Below are positions 26,766 to 34,901 of a DNA stretch of 64,000 bases, in pieces (within the stretch, counting starts at the first letter, position 1; the number at the start of each line of letters is the position of its first letter). The notes beneath the pieces are model-generated. The model searched no databases, was not told the DNA's origin, and was given only the letters and a program-made list of their open reading frames with translations. This DNA comes from Pseudomonas weihenstephanensis (GTDB lineage: Bacteria > Pseudomonadota > Gammaproteobacteria > Pseudomonadales > Pseudomonadaceae), in the NCBI RefSeq assembly GCF_001043055.1, contig NZ_JYLF01000007.1:124001-188000 (forward strand), read 5' to 3'. The translations under genes were made by a program, and so were the position numbers.

Positions 26766-26983
26766 CAGTGTCGCGCAGCACGTTTCATCAGCAATACGCT
26801 GTGCAAGCCAGAGCCAAGGCGCTTGAGTTGTTTGCCCAAAAGCCCACGATGAAGGGTGCCTGGCTCAGTTGGGTGGCAGGGCAGTTGTATGGTTCAGGTC
26901 CCGCTGAATACGCAAGCATGGTGCGCCGTGAACTGGAACAGCTTCAGGCGCACGCGCAAAGAGGCGACCGTACGCCTGAATAA
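26762..26983 (+). CDS. small hypothetical protein coupled to the preceding gene
   Basis: A 73-residue helical protein starting at a GTG that overlaps the upstream stop (GTGA); a second in-frame GTG lies two codons on. Composition is Ala/Gln/Arg-rich with three likely helices (QYAVQARAKALELFAQ, GAWLSWVAGQLYG, YASMVRRELEQLQAHA). Family unknown. It converges on the fimbrial operon with a 132 bp gap. Confidence 0.6.
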   Translation: MTVSRSTFHQQYAVQARAKALELFAQKPTMKGAWLSWVAGQLYGSGPAEYASMVRRELEQLQAHAQRGDRTPE

Positions 26984-27115
26984 GTCTCTCCATACCCCGT
27001 GTCATCGTGCGCTTCAACGCGATTCGCGAGGCATGCAACCCCCCGCTCAGATGCTGTTGCATCCAGTGCGCGACGGGCTGACCTTGTGCCGGACTAGTCC
27101 GCTTGGCCCAGAGGG

Positions 27116-27607
27116 TCAGGGCGCTGCGGCATCGAAGGTGATTTGCACGCTGCCGTAATATTCGCCAGCGCGAAAACCTTCTTCTGGCTTCAGCGCCTCG
27201 ATACGCAAGGCCACCCGTTTACCCGGCCATGCCTCATCAGCCCGTACGATCACGGTGTCTTGCTGGGTCAGCGGTTGCTGATTGAACGTCACGTTCAATG
27301 CGATCGTATCGCGGCCGTTGAACAGCACCGGTTCGTACCCAAGCCGCGCGGTTACGCTACCGGTGGCGCTGACCACATCAAATTCGGCGCGTAACGGTTG
27401 CAGGGTGTCGTTGACCAGGTTCCAGTGCATGCGCTGCTCTTGCTCCAGAAAGCTGGGGTCGACGGGTATCACAAACAGCGAGTAAGTCGGAATGCTGACC
27501 GAAACCTCAAACGTGTGCTCATCACGTGCGCCGGGGGCGTGCGAAGCCCACACCAGCAATGCCAGCGTTGCGGCCAGTTGCGAAGGGGTTTTGCGCCAAC
27601 CCCGCAT
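27116..27607 (-). CDS. second CS1-type (alpha) pilin, last gene of fimbrial operon
   Basis: A 163-residue protein with a signal peptide ending near SHAPGA. Its mature part is clearly homologous to the major pilin at the other end of the operon. Both share an N-terminal alternating strand (FEVSVSIPTYSLFV), the DPSF/DPEF and LFNG segments, and the final strand YYGSVQITF. It has no cysteines in the mature part, as expected for alpha-class pilins. Its ATG overlaps the stop of the chaperone gene. It may be a minor, anchoring or chain-ending subunit; classical CFA/I-type operons have four genes and no such fifth one. Confidence 0.75.
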   Translation of the reverse strand: MRGWRKTPSQLAATLALLVWASHAPGARDEHTFEVSVSIPTYSLFVIPVDPSFLEQEQRMHWNLVNDTLQPLRAEFDVVSATGSVTARLGYEPVLFNGRDTIALNVTFNQQPLTQQDTVIVRADEAWPGKRVALRIEALKPEEGFRAGEYYGSVQITFDAAAP

Positions 27608-28347
27608 CAGCCTTTAACCTCAATAGTCTTTTGCGTATGACCTTCTACCAGCGTCAGGCGATACAGTCGCCCCGCGAGCTTGTCAAAACCGTACGCCTTA
27701 CCCGGTAACACATGGGTCTTGGTGGTGGGTTTACAGTCCAGTGGCGCATCGCTCGCGCAGTCTTTGAATTCGTCGACCACCACCACCGTGTTGCCCTCAT
27801 TGCGCAACGTGTAACGATGACTCGTGTTCTCAATCCGGGTATCGAAGCGCGCCTCTCTGGGCCGTACAAAAAAGACCGTGCCGTAACCCGCCAGCACATT
27901 GATACCGGCCGTGAGGGTTTTTTTGTAGGCGTCGTTGTCTTCATCGCTCTGACCGAATTCATCTTCTTTTTCGGGCACCACCGGGACAAACCTGACCCGA
28001 AAGTAGCGCTCTGCGTCGCGTTCGCCCATAAACAACAGGCGCGTTCCCTGGGTGCCGTTTACCGGTACGATCAGGCGCGCCGGGCTGGCCATCAAGCCGT
28101 CACGGGTTGAATGGTTGGCTTGGGTTTTAAGTGTCGTCTCCTCAAAGGTGCCATCGTTTTTTAAGCGCATTTCCATGACTTGAACCCGGACAAAAGCGGT
28201 GCTGGTTCCCCCATTGAATACCCGCTTCAAATACGTGCTTTTATCGCTGTCCAAATAGTCGTAGACCAGGCCCACATTAATGTTGGGACCTGCCAGTGCG
28301 CCCAGCGACACACCCCACAATGCAACTGCTGCATAGACCGCTTTCAT
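27607..28347 (-). CDS. alpha-fimbrial periplasmic chaperone (CfaA/CooB/CblB type)
   Basis: A 246-residue protein with signal peptide (cleavage near GALAG). The two Ig-like domains of an alpha-class pilus chaperone fit the length. N-terminal domain strands include YLKRVFNGGTSTAFVRVQV and a run ASPARLIVPVNGTQGTRLLF containing the usinally conserved Pro/Arg region; the C-terminal domain has a cysteine pair (CASDAPLDC). The chaperone folds pilins by donor-strand complementation and hands them to the usher. The inner ATG (MKAVYAAV) gives a proper signal peptide. It lies 35 bp after the tip gene. Confidence 0.82.
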   Translation of the reverse strand: MKAVYAAVALWGVSLGALAGPNINVGLVYDYLDSDKSTYLKRVFNGGTSTAFVRVQVMEMRLKNDGTFEETTLKTQANHSTRDGLMASPARLIVPVNGTQGTRLLFMGERDAERYFRVRFVPVVPEKEDEFGQSDEDNDAYKKTLTAGINVLAGYGTVFFVRPREARFDTRIENTSHRYTLRNEGNTVVVVDEFKDCASDAPLDCKPTTKTHVLPGKAYGFDKLAGRLYRLTLVEGHTQKTIEVKG

Positions 28348-28382
28348 ATTTAAACCCCACTGACGAGAGACCGCTGGCGCGG

Positions 28383-29705
28383 CTAGACTTCTGAATCCCA
28401 AATAACCACGACATTCCCGGCATACGTGCCTTCCTGAAAGAGCATGTCCTTGACGTGTTGTTTCTGTATTTCGAAGTGCAGGGTTGCCTGGCGCTTGTCC
28501 ACGTAATAGTTGGGCTGAAACAACTGCGTGCCTGCACCGCTCAATAACAGGGGTTGACGATTGACGGCAGAACCGTCTTCACGGCCCAGGCCGTTGGGTA
28601 GCGTGACCAATAGGTCCAGGGGCACCCGGTGGCTCTTTTTGTTATCCAGCGCGCAGGTATCGCCTATGACGTATTGGCATTGCAGGTTCATCTTGAAGCG
28701 CGAGCTGGCGGAAATAAGAAAGGTTTGGTCGCGGTATAACTTCTCAGGGGCGCGACCTTGAAACATCCATTGATGCCAGCCACCTTTTGGCACCAGCTCA
28801 ACGTGATTGCCGCCGGGCGGAACATCAACTTTCAGGGTGTGTGACACGCCCAGTGAGAAATTGAGCGTCAGTAGGGTGTCCCTGGGAACCATGACGTCTC
28901 CCATATCAAAGTCTTGATAAGGGCCGAGCGTGTACGTTATGCGCCCCGTGTATTCGCCCGATGACATTTGCAGCGGGTTCGGCGTTTGCAGTTCATATGC
29001 AAAATCAAGTGACCTAAATATCAGGTAGGGGATGTCGTAGAGCGCTTGTTTGCCGCAGGCCGTGGTGACCGACGGTGTTTCCCAAAAAAAGATAAATTGC
29101 TTGCCGTCAAAAAGCGCTGTGGACTTTCCAATGCAGGGGGGTGGGGCCACAGACCATCGTTGGCCATTCCATAACTTGTTGTAAGCATCGAGCCAACTAC
29201 TGGCATTGGGCACAAGATCATGGATTGTGTGCGGCGAGGTATCCATGGTCGTACCAAAGCCAATAATGCGGACTCTGACTTCTTCTGTTTCTTGAGTTTG
29301 CGCATGGGTTACGGTCAGTGTCCGCCATTCGCCAGGCACGGTGATCATGGCACCCTGGCGCGGGTCGGCATGGTGAGCGAAGATGGTCGCCACATTGTTG
29401 AAATACACCGGTGCACTGATGCTGTAGATGCCTCTGCGTTCGCAGTCAGCCGGGTAGTAACGACAATAACCGCTGTTATTGGGGGTTTTGTTAACGAACG
29501 TGTTGTGATTCGGCCGTGAGGAGTCCGGTTGAAACTCTGCCCGTATGTTCATCTTGGCGGCGAAGGTGCCGGGTGAAAGGCTGATTGCCAATGCACCGCT
29601 CAATGCAACCCGGCCGCCTGTCAGCTGTAGATCGCGCGCGGCGCAACGTAGCCACTTGAGGCAACGTAAGCCCTTATTTACGACGTGAGCATTCATCCGT
29701 TTCAT
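28383..29705 (-). CDS. alpha-fimbrial tip adhesin (CfaE/CooD/CblD type)
   Basis: A 440-residue protein with a long, basic N-terminus before a hydrophobic signal segment (ending near PGTFAA). Two domains follow: an N-terminal adhesin part with several cysteines and a C-terminal pilin-like part from about 250 (YTGRITYTLGPYQDFDMG onward). The last strand region (GTYAGNVVVIWDSEV) is typical of CooD/CfaE minor pilins, which sit at the fibre tip and start assembly. The ATG overlaps the usher stop by 4 bp. Confidence 0.82.
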   Translation of the reverse strand: MKRMNAHVVNKGLRCLKWLRCAARDLQLTGGRVALSGALAISLSPGTFAAKMNIRAEFQPDSSRPNHNTFVNKTPNNSGYCRYYPADCERRGIYSISAPVYFNNVATIFAHHADPRQGAMITVPGEWRTLTVTHAQTQETEEVRVRIIGFGTTMDTSPHTIHDLVPNASSWLDAYNKLWNGQRWSVAPPPCIGKSTALFDGKQFIFFWETPSVTTACGKQALYDIPYLIFRSLDFAYELQTPNPLQMSSGEYTGRITYTLGPYQDFDMGDVMVPRDTLLTLNFSLGVSHTLKVDVPPGGNHVELVPKGGWHQWMFQGRAPEKLYRDQTFLISASSRFKMNLQCQYVIGDTCALDNKKSHRVPLDLLVTLPNGLGREDGSAVNRQPLLLSGAGTQLFQPNYYVDKRQATLHFEIQKQHVKDMLFQEGTYAGNVVVIWDSEV

Positions 29706-32227
29706 CCTGCCACCTCTGCATCATGACCCGACTCCGCCAGCGTGTCGGGGTGGCAACGCAAGTCACCGAGTTCCAACACATGGTTTTGCAACCTGGCTTT
29801 GTCCATATCTATTCGGAACTGACACAGCAGCGCCTCTCCCTTGCGCACTTGCAAGGTGGGTGCATTGGCGTTCATTTCCATCGAGAAAAAGCCGTCGACT
29901 TCGCTGATCCCGCGGCTGGCGTGATTAATGATGTGATGGCCCTTGAGCGGGTTGCCCTGGGGGTCGATCAAGCGAGCGAGGACGGTGACGGTCTGCACCA
30001 CATTGATCTTGCGATAGTCCACGCCGCCCTTGTTGAGGTGGTAACGGGTTCGGGCAGGCTGGATTGCAGCGGCCGGAACGTGGTTGCCTTCAAAGTCAAA
30101 ACTCACTGCGCTGTTTTTGTAGGCCGTCACGGGAATAAAGTTGCGGCCCGCATGCAGCCTCGTGCTGCTGCCACTCAGGTCGTCAGCGCGTAATACGATG
30201 TCGCTCACATCAGACTCAACGTCAATGATCATGCCGGCGCCGCGACCCTGGTGCTGGCTGGTTAGCACGATGTTGTTGCCGCCCACGGCCAGGCTGCTGT
30301 CCAGATTCAGGCCGCCGCTCAGGTTGCCGTTAAAGGAGGAACGCTGAGCAAAGCTGTCGCCGTTTATGTGCTGGGTGGCAAAGGTGGTCCGGCCAGACAA
30401 ACCCACACCATAGGTGTCGGTGGTGGCGCTGGCCGAGACGTTTTGCAGTACATGACCTTCCAGGTCGCGGCTGTACGTCAGTGAGGCGTTGTTGTCGCGC
30501 CCGCCATCGCGGTCGGTGCGTGAGCCGAGGCTGGCAGACCAGCTTTCGCCGGGGCCGCCGAGTGCCAGGCTGAGGGTCACATCCACCCCGCGATTGCGTG
30601 TGTAGGCCGAACTCAGGCTGCCCGGGCGATCAAACAGCGATAAACGCCAGTTGCCATCGCTGCCGAACAGGTAAGTGCGCCGGGTCCAGCCCAGATCAAT
30701 GCCATAACCTTGGGTATAACCATCGCTGTGCGACAGGCGCGCACTGAGGCTACTCACAGGACTGAGGCGGTGAGTGATCGACAGGGACGAGTTGCGGGTT
30801 TGTCCGATAAACACCGAACGTTGTCGCACGCGTGTCCCGTCCGGCAACGTCTCGTAGGTATTGCGCGTATCCAGCCAACTGCGCGTGTGGTTAAACACCA
30901 GGCTGCCATGACCGTAGTTGTACAGGCCGTTCAGGTCGATCCCGGTGCCATAGTTTTCGGTTTCATACACGTTGGCGTAAACGCTGGCGTTGTGGGCTAA
31001 CGTCCAGTCGATCGACGTGCCGTATTGCATGTCGCCTTTGACCTGTCTGCCCGACACGCCCACCACGACCCGCGGGTGCAGCAGGTAATTAATCGACGCA
31101 CCGGCGGTCATGTCGCCACTGGCCTGTTCCGCCCAGTTGCTCCACAACTTGCTTTCTCGCCCGGCAAATACGTTGTAACGCCAGCGTTGATCGTGGTTGC
31201 GCCAGTTGTTGGGCTTGTAGATCAGTTCCGGGGAGGTGCTGGTGATTTGGCCGTCTTCGATCAGCCTCACCTCCACGTCATAAATCCCTCCGGGTAGTGG
31301 TCGAGTGTCGAGGCTCTGCAAGCCGGCGTTGACCATTTGGGTATTGATCAGCAAGCCGTTGCGATAGATCTCGACCGTGGCCTGACGGTTGGCGGTGACA
31401 TAAACAGGGTAAACGCTGGGCTTGGACTGGTTGATTGCCAAGCTGTCGGAGCTGGCGTACATCGCCCCCAGCACGGTGTCGGGGTTTGCACCAAAGGTGC
31501 GTACTTGCCGGCTCAAACCTTCGGCGCTGGGGGTGAAATACCCCAGACGCCAAAAACTGCCGGCCCACTCACGCTGGGTATAGGCGTCATAAATGGCGTG
31601 ATACAACGTCGTGTCATCCGGCCCTCCCACACGGGACAGTTGCAGGTTAAAGCTCTGGCTCCAGTTACCCAGGCTGCTGCTGGCCTCAAGGCCAAAGCGT
31701 GCGGCCAATGCCTCATCCTGCCCGCCGCTGAGATTGAGCTGATTGCGCATCATCAGACCGTGACTGCCTTGCTCCGGCAACGTGTAGTACTGAGGGGCCT
31801 GATGCTCACGCTCGGCATGTTCCGTCAGCAAAGAAACCAGTGAGTTTTGCAGGTTGTAATGCACGGCCAGCAACTGTTCCGGGCATTGGCTGTGACAACT
31901 GCCCAGTGGCACGCCTTGTTTCAGATAATCGGCCCATGCTTCGCGTTCGTTGATGGACAGCGCGCGGGTGTCATGGTCGGTGAATTCAAGCAGGGTCAAG
32001 CGATCATCGCGTGATAGCACAATCATCGCTTCACCGATCAGTTGTTGATTGAGTTCTACTTGCACGGCCAAAGGCACATCAAAAAAGTGCTCTTCGAAGT
32101 CCGAAGGCAGCCCCTTGGCTTGTGCGAGCAAGCTACGCGGCGTCGTGCCAATTGCCGTGGCGGCGCCAAGGGCGCTTGCACTGAATATCAAGGCGAGCGC
32201 TGCCGCGATGGGCGTCATCGGTAACAT
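29702..32227 (-). CDS. alpha-fimbrial outer-membrane usher (CfaC/CooC/CblC type)
   Basis: An 841-residue protein with a signal peptide (IFSASALGAATA). A periplasmic N-terminal domain is followed by a long region of alternating beta strands for the 24-strand pore, an internal plug region, and a C-terminal domain ending near a cysteine pair (CQFRIDMD...LRCHPD). It is somewhat shorter than the FimD-type ushers, as usual for the alpha class. It secretes and assembles the subunits encoded on both sides. Coupled by ATGA overlap to the tip gene. Confidence 0.88.
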   Translation of the reverse strand: MLPMTPIAAALALIFSASALGAATAIGTTPRSLLAQAKGLPSDFEEHFFDVPLAVQVELNQQLIGEAMIVLSRDDRLTLLEFTDHDTRALSINEREAWADYLKQGVPLGSCHSQCPEQLLAVHYNLQNSLVSLLTEHAEREHQAPQYYTLPEQGSHGLMMRNQLNLSGGQDEALAARFGLEASSSLGNWSQSFNLQLSRVGGPDDTTLYHAIYDAYTQREWAGSFWRLGYFTPSAEGLSRQVRTFGANPDTVLGAMYASSDSLAINQSKPSVYPVYVTANRQATVEIYRNGLLINTQMVNAGLQSLDTRPLPGGIYDVEVRLIEDGQITSTSPELIYKPNNWRNHDQRWRYNVFAGRESKLWSNWAEQASGDMTAGASINYLLHPRVVVGVSGRQVKGDMQYGTSIDWTLAHNASVYANVYETENYGTGIDLNGLYNYGHGSLVFNHTRSWLDTRNTYETLPDGTRVRQRSVFIGQTRNSSLSITHRLSPVSSLSARLSHSDGYTQGYGIDLGWTRRTYLFGSDGNWRLSLFDRPGSLSSAYTRNRGVDVTLSLALGGPGESWSASLGSRTDRDGGRDNNASLTYSRDLEGHVLQNVSASATTDTYGVGLSGRTTFATQHINGDSFAQRSSFNGNLSGGLNLDSSLAVGGNNIVLTSQHQGRGAGMIIDVESDVSDIVLRADDLSGSSTRLHAGRNFIPVTAYKNSAVSFDFEGNHVPAAAIQPARTRYHLNKGGVDYRKINVVQTVTVLARLIDPQGNPLKGHHIINHASRGISEVDGFFSMEMNANAPTLQVRKGEALLCQFRIDMDKARLQNHVLELGDLRCHPDTLAESGHDAEVAG

Positions 32228-32319
32228 TCACGAAATACTCTGATAGCGGGTATTAAAGTGCGCAGGTAGCGCCCGGACGTGGTTACCCAGACCGGGCGCC
32301 TGGCATCACGTGTGAGGCG

Positions 32320-32820
32320 TTACCGGGTGACGCGCGGCACGTTGTCGAACACTACGGTGTAGGAGGCGGTGTAGGACCCCGCGGCACTATCGGCAGGTTT
32401 GGCGGCCGTAATCACCATGTCGGCCTGAGTACCCGGCGTTGAGCTGGCATCGTTCACCACCTCCAGGGGGGAGGCGGTCAAGGTGGTGCCGTTGAACGTG
32501 GTGGTCAGGGCGATATTTTGGTCCAGGTTGCCGTTGAACAGGCTGGTGGGGCCGCCCTCGATATAAGCATGGATAGAACCGTCGGTATTCTTCACGTTAA
32601 ACACCTGGTGCAGGCTGCTTAGGGTGCCGTTGACCGGGTCATAGTTCATGGTTTCGTCTTTACCGAACTCCGGATCTTGCGGCATGACATGGAACACTTT
32701 GGTGGGAATGGACGCCTTGATATTGATCAGGCTGCTGGCTTCTCCGGCAGCCAAAGCGTGGCTAGACACGAGTGTCAGCATCAGCAGTGAACCCGTAATA
32801 ACAACCGTTTTTTTAAACAT
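32320..32820 (-). CDS. CS1-type major pilin, first gene of fimbrial operon
   Basis: A 166-residue protein with a clear signal peptide (cleaved near SHALAAG). The mature pilin lacks cysteine. It has the alternating N-terminal donor strand (SLINIKASIPTKVF), the conserved DPEFGKDETM and SLFNGNLDQNIAL segments, and a C-terminal strand (YTASYTVVFDNV). This is the CfaB/CooA/CblA family that forms the fibre shaft. The ATG at MFKKTV is used; an earlier ATG adds an unneeded extension. It is followed 92 bp later by the usher, leaving room for a partial terminator that would make this transcript more abundant. Confidence 0.85.
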   Translation of the reverse strand: MFKKTVVITGSLLMLTLVSSHALAAGEASSLINIKASIPTKVFHVMPQDPEFGKDETMNYDPVNGTLSSLHQVFNVKNTDGSIHAYIEGGPTSLFNGNLDQNIALTTTFNGTTLTASPLEVVNDASSTPGTQADMVITAAKPADSAAGSYTASYTVVFDNVPRVTR

Positions 32821-33376
32821 GATAGAGACCCTGAAAGTAAGGAATATGAAGTGCATGAAAGCCCTCACGTCATAAACGCATGCGGCCAGTCTGACAGCGG
32901 CCGTATAAACAAATGAGCACGGACTAATTAAGTTTGTGCAGGAGGTGGTGAACTTTCGATGCCGGGAAAGTATTAACTAAGTTGTTTGAAGTGCCTATAA
33001 ATCTTTGCGTAGCTCTGATCCTTTCGTTGTGTAGTACATATCCTTCAGTTGTCGAAGGAATATTCCGAAGCCTGCTTTTTTGACTATAAGCGAGAAAATA
33101 AAACCTATTTATATCAATTACATGGCTTTTTAATATCGCTTGGTATCTTTCTCGAGGCTGAAGGCGTGCATTTGTAGGGGGTTGAGCGGTTAGTTGGGCG
33201 TTTTTTTTACGTTATGTCGCAGTGTTGCGCGCAAGTAATAAAGCGGTCTGTGCGTGAGTTATATCACTCTGTGTGCAGTAAGTTATGTCGTGGAGTTGGG
33301 GAGTAATAGTGACTTGAGTTGTGTTTTAAGTTGTGCTTTAAGTTGTGTTTTGTTAGGGCATGAGGAGTACGCGTGA
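32821..33376. other. AT-rich divergent promoter region, fimbriae and PadR gene
   Basis: About 556 bp without a gene, distinctly richer in A and T than the flanks (e.g. around 33085-33140 and 33180-33250). Low GC before fimbrial genes is typical of sites bound by silencers such as MvaT/H-NS-like proteins. A three-copy 12 bp tandem repeat lies at the PadR side. Confidence 0.5.
33317..33352. repeat. three tandem copies of a 12 bp unit
   Basis: AGTTGTGTTTTA, AGTTGTGCTTTA and AGTTGTGTTTTG are perfectly in register at 33317, 33329 and 33341. The array ends 24 bp before the PadR start codon, so it lies in the promoter or leader. Confidence 0.75.
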
Positions 33377-33910
33377 ATGGTCATTCAACACACCTTTGAA
33401 CGGGGGCAAGAACGCCATGACGGGTTTGAAAAGCGGGCAGCACGTATACGCAGTCCACGGGTCTTCGCGCCCGGCGATTTAAAACTGTTGTTATTAGCCT
33501 TGATTGCGGAACAACCGTGCCATGGCTATGACCTGATTTTGCAAATTGAAGGGTTATTCGACGGGGCTTACAGCCCCAGCCCTGGGGTGATTTACCCCAC
33601 GCTGGCGTTTCTTGAAGCGGGGCTGCTGGTTGAAGTGAGCGTGCAGGGTGACAAAAAACGCTACGCGATCACGGAGGCGGGACGCTTGTCCCTGAGTCAA
33701 CAGGCGGTTGCGCTCAATGGCGTGCGCATGCGCATTGAAGTCAGTCGTTCTTCGTTACGCGGGCAGGATCGGCCTGCCGAAATTCATGAGGCCGTGCACA
33801 ACTTGCGCCACGCCCTGCAATTGCATCATGGTCATTGGAGCCCGCAAGAAATCCAGCGCGTGCATAACCTGCTCAATAACACGGCCAAAGCTATTGTCGA
33901 CGGGCAATAA
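33377..33910 (+). CDS. PadR-family transcriptional regulator
   Basis: A 177-residue protein with a PadR winged helix at about 33-110 (LLLLALIAEQPCHGYDLILQ, PSPGVIYPTLAFLE, the wing KKRYAITEAGR). A helical C-terminal dimerisation domain at 115-175 contains many His (LHHGHW). GAGGAG precedes the ATG by 9 nt. The 32-residue N-terminal extension is basic. PadR proteins usually control neighbouring transport or detoxification genes; here the next gene is a pseudogene and the divergent unit is the fimbrial operon, so the target is unclear. Confidence 0.82.
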   Translation: MVIQHTFERGQERHDGFEKRAARIRSPRVFAPGDLKLLLLALIAEQPCHGYDLILQIEGLFDGAYSPSPGVIYPTLAFLEAGLLVEVSVQGDKKRYAITEAGRLSLSQQAVALNGVRMRIEVSRSSLRGQDRPAEIHEAVHNLRHALQLHHGHWSPQEIQRVHNLLNNTAKAIVDGQ

Positions 33911-34074
33911 CCTCCATCGCGGGGGCAGGTTTAAGGGGCGCGGTTTGGCTTCGAACACAGGCTGGCCCCGCGCTGAAAAGCCCCGATCGTGCACCGTATC
34001 GGGCCTGCATCCGCTCCAGGGTTTTAGTCTCAACGGACGATGATCTGGCCCTTGCGCCTTCCCATACTGCTCCC

Positions 34075-34224
34075 ATGGAGCTGGATACCAATCCCGAGCT
34101 GATCGATGAGGTCAACGCAGGTCACTACGCGACCTTCAAAGCGGTACATCGCAACCCGGTGCCCGTGATTGTCGCCGTGCATGGCGTTGTGTTGGGGGGC
34201 GGGATTGGTATTACCGGTGCCGCT
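34075..34224 (+). pseudogene. crotonase (enoyl-CoA hydratase-like) fragment
   Basis: Fifty residues of the oxyanion-hole region of a crotonase survive, ending VIVAVHGVVLGGGIGITGAA. The fold's N-terminal strands and everything after this point are missing. The frame runs without a stop straight into a thiolase fragment. The same frame is open upstream to about 33900 but that part does not look like crotonase. Confidence 0.75.
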
Positions 34225-34842
34225 GAAATCGTGCCGCTGGCAGCGCGCAAACTGCTGTTTGACAAAGAAGGCAAGGCAGGCGGCCATCAAGACGTGATTG
34301 CCGAGCGTGACGAGTGCAAACGTGCGTCCACCACGCGGACGATTTGGCTGCCCTCAAGCCGGTCTGCAAAGAGGGCAAGTGGGTGCAGCAGGGCGAATTC
34401 ATCACCGCGGGCAACGCCTCGCAGTTCTCTGACGGCGCGGCGGCGGTGTTGTTAATGAGTCGCGCCCAGGCCAACCAGCGCGCAATTGAACCGCTCGGTG
34501 TGTATCGCGGGCTGGCCGTGAGTGGCTGCGCCCCTGAAGTAATGGGCATAGGCCCGGTGGGAAATCAACGAGGCGTTTGCCTGCCAAGTGGTCTACTGCC
34601 GCGACTTTTTGCACATTCCCAACGAGCGCTTGAACGTCAATGGCGGAGCCATCGCCATCGGGCACCCGTTTGGCATGTCGGGCACACGCAGGGTGGGCCA
34701 TGCCTTGTTGGAAGGCCGTCGGCGTGGTGCGCGTTTTGTGGTGGTAGCGATGTGCATTGGCGGCGGCATGGGGGCGGCCGGGCTGTTTGAACTCAACTCA
34801 CCGCCAATCCCTGGCAGGCGCGTTGGATTGGGTCACTGGTAG
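34225..34842 (+). pseudogene. acetyl-CoA acyltransferase (thiolase) remnant with frameshifts and a deletion
   Basis: Thiolase sequence begins abruptly at EIVPL in the middle of the enzyme, joined in frame to the crotonase fragment. It continues as HQDVIAERDE, changes frame near 34335 (ADDLAALKPVCKEG, then GEFITAGNASQFSDGAAAVLL), and changes again near 34558 (WEINEAFACQVVYCRD) after losing roughly 20-25 residues. It ends with NVNGGAIAIGHPFGMSG and MCIGGGMGAAGLFEL. The nucleophile-Cys N-terminal half is absent, so it cannot be functional. Confidence 0.85.
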
Positions 34843-34901
34843 CCCTTTTGGATCCAGGTACGGTATAAACCTTCACTGCTTTGTTTTGAGGTGTTCAGGT
34901 T

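Noticed and set aside
33027..33040. TGTAGTACA near the fimbrial promoter as a further copy of the 52 kb palindrome
   Set aside because: The half-sites abut without the 14 bp gap, so it does not share the architecture.
33900..34074. Open frame upstream of the crotonase fragment as its N-terminal part
   Set aside because: The translated sequence has no crotonase features and no ribosome site; it is open frame by chance or unrelated debris.
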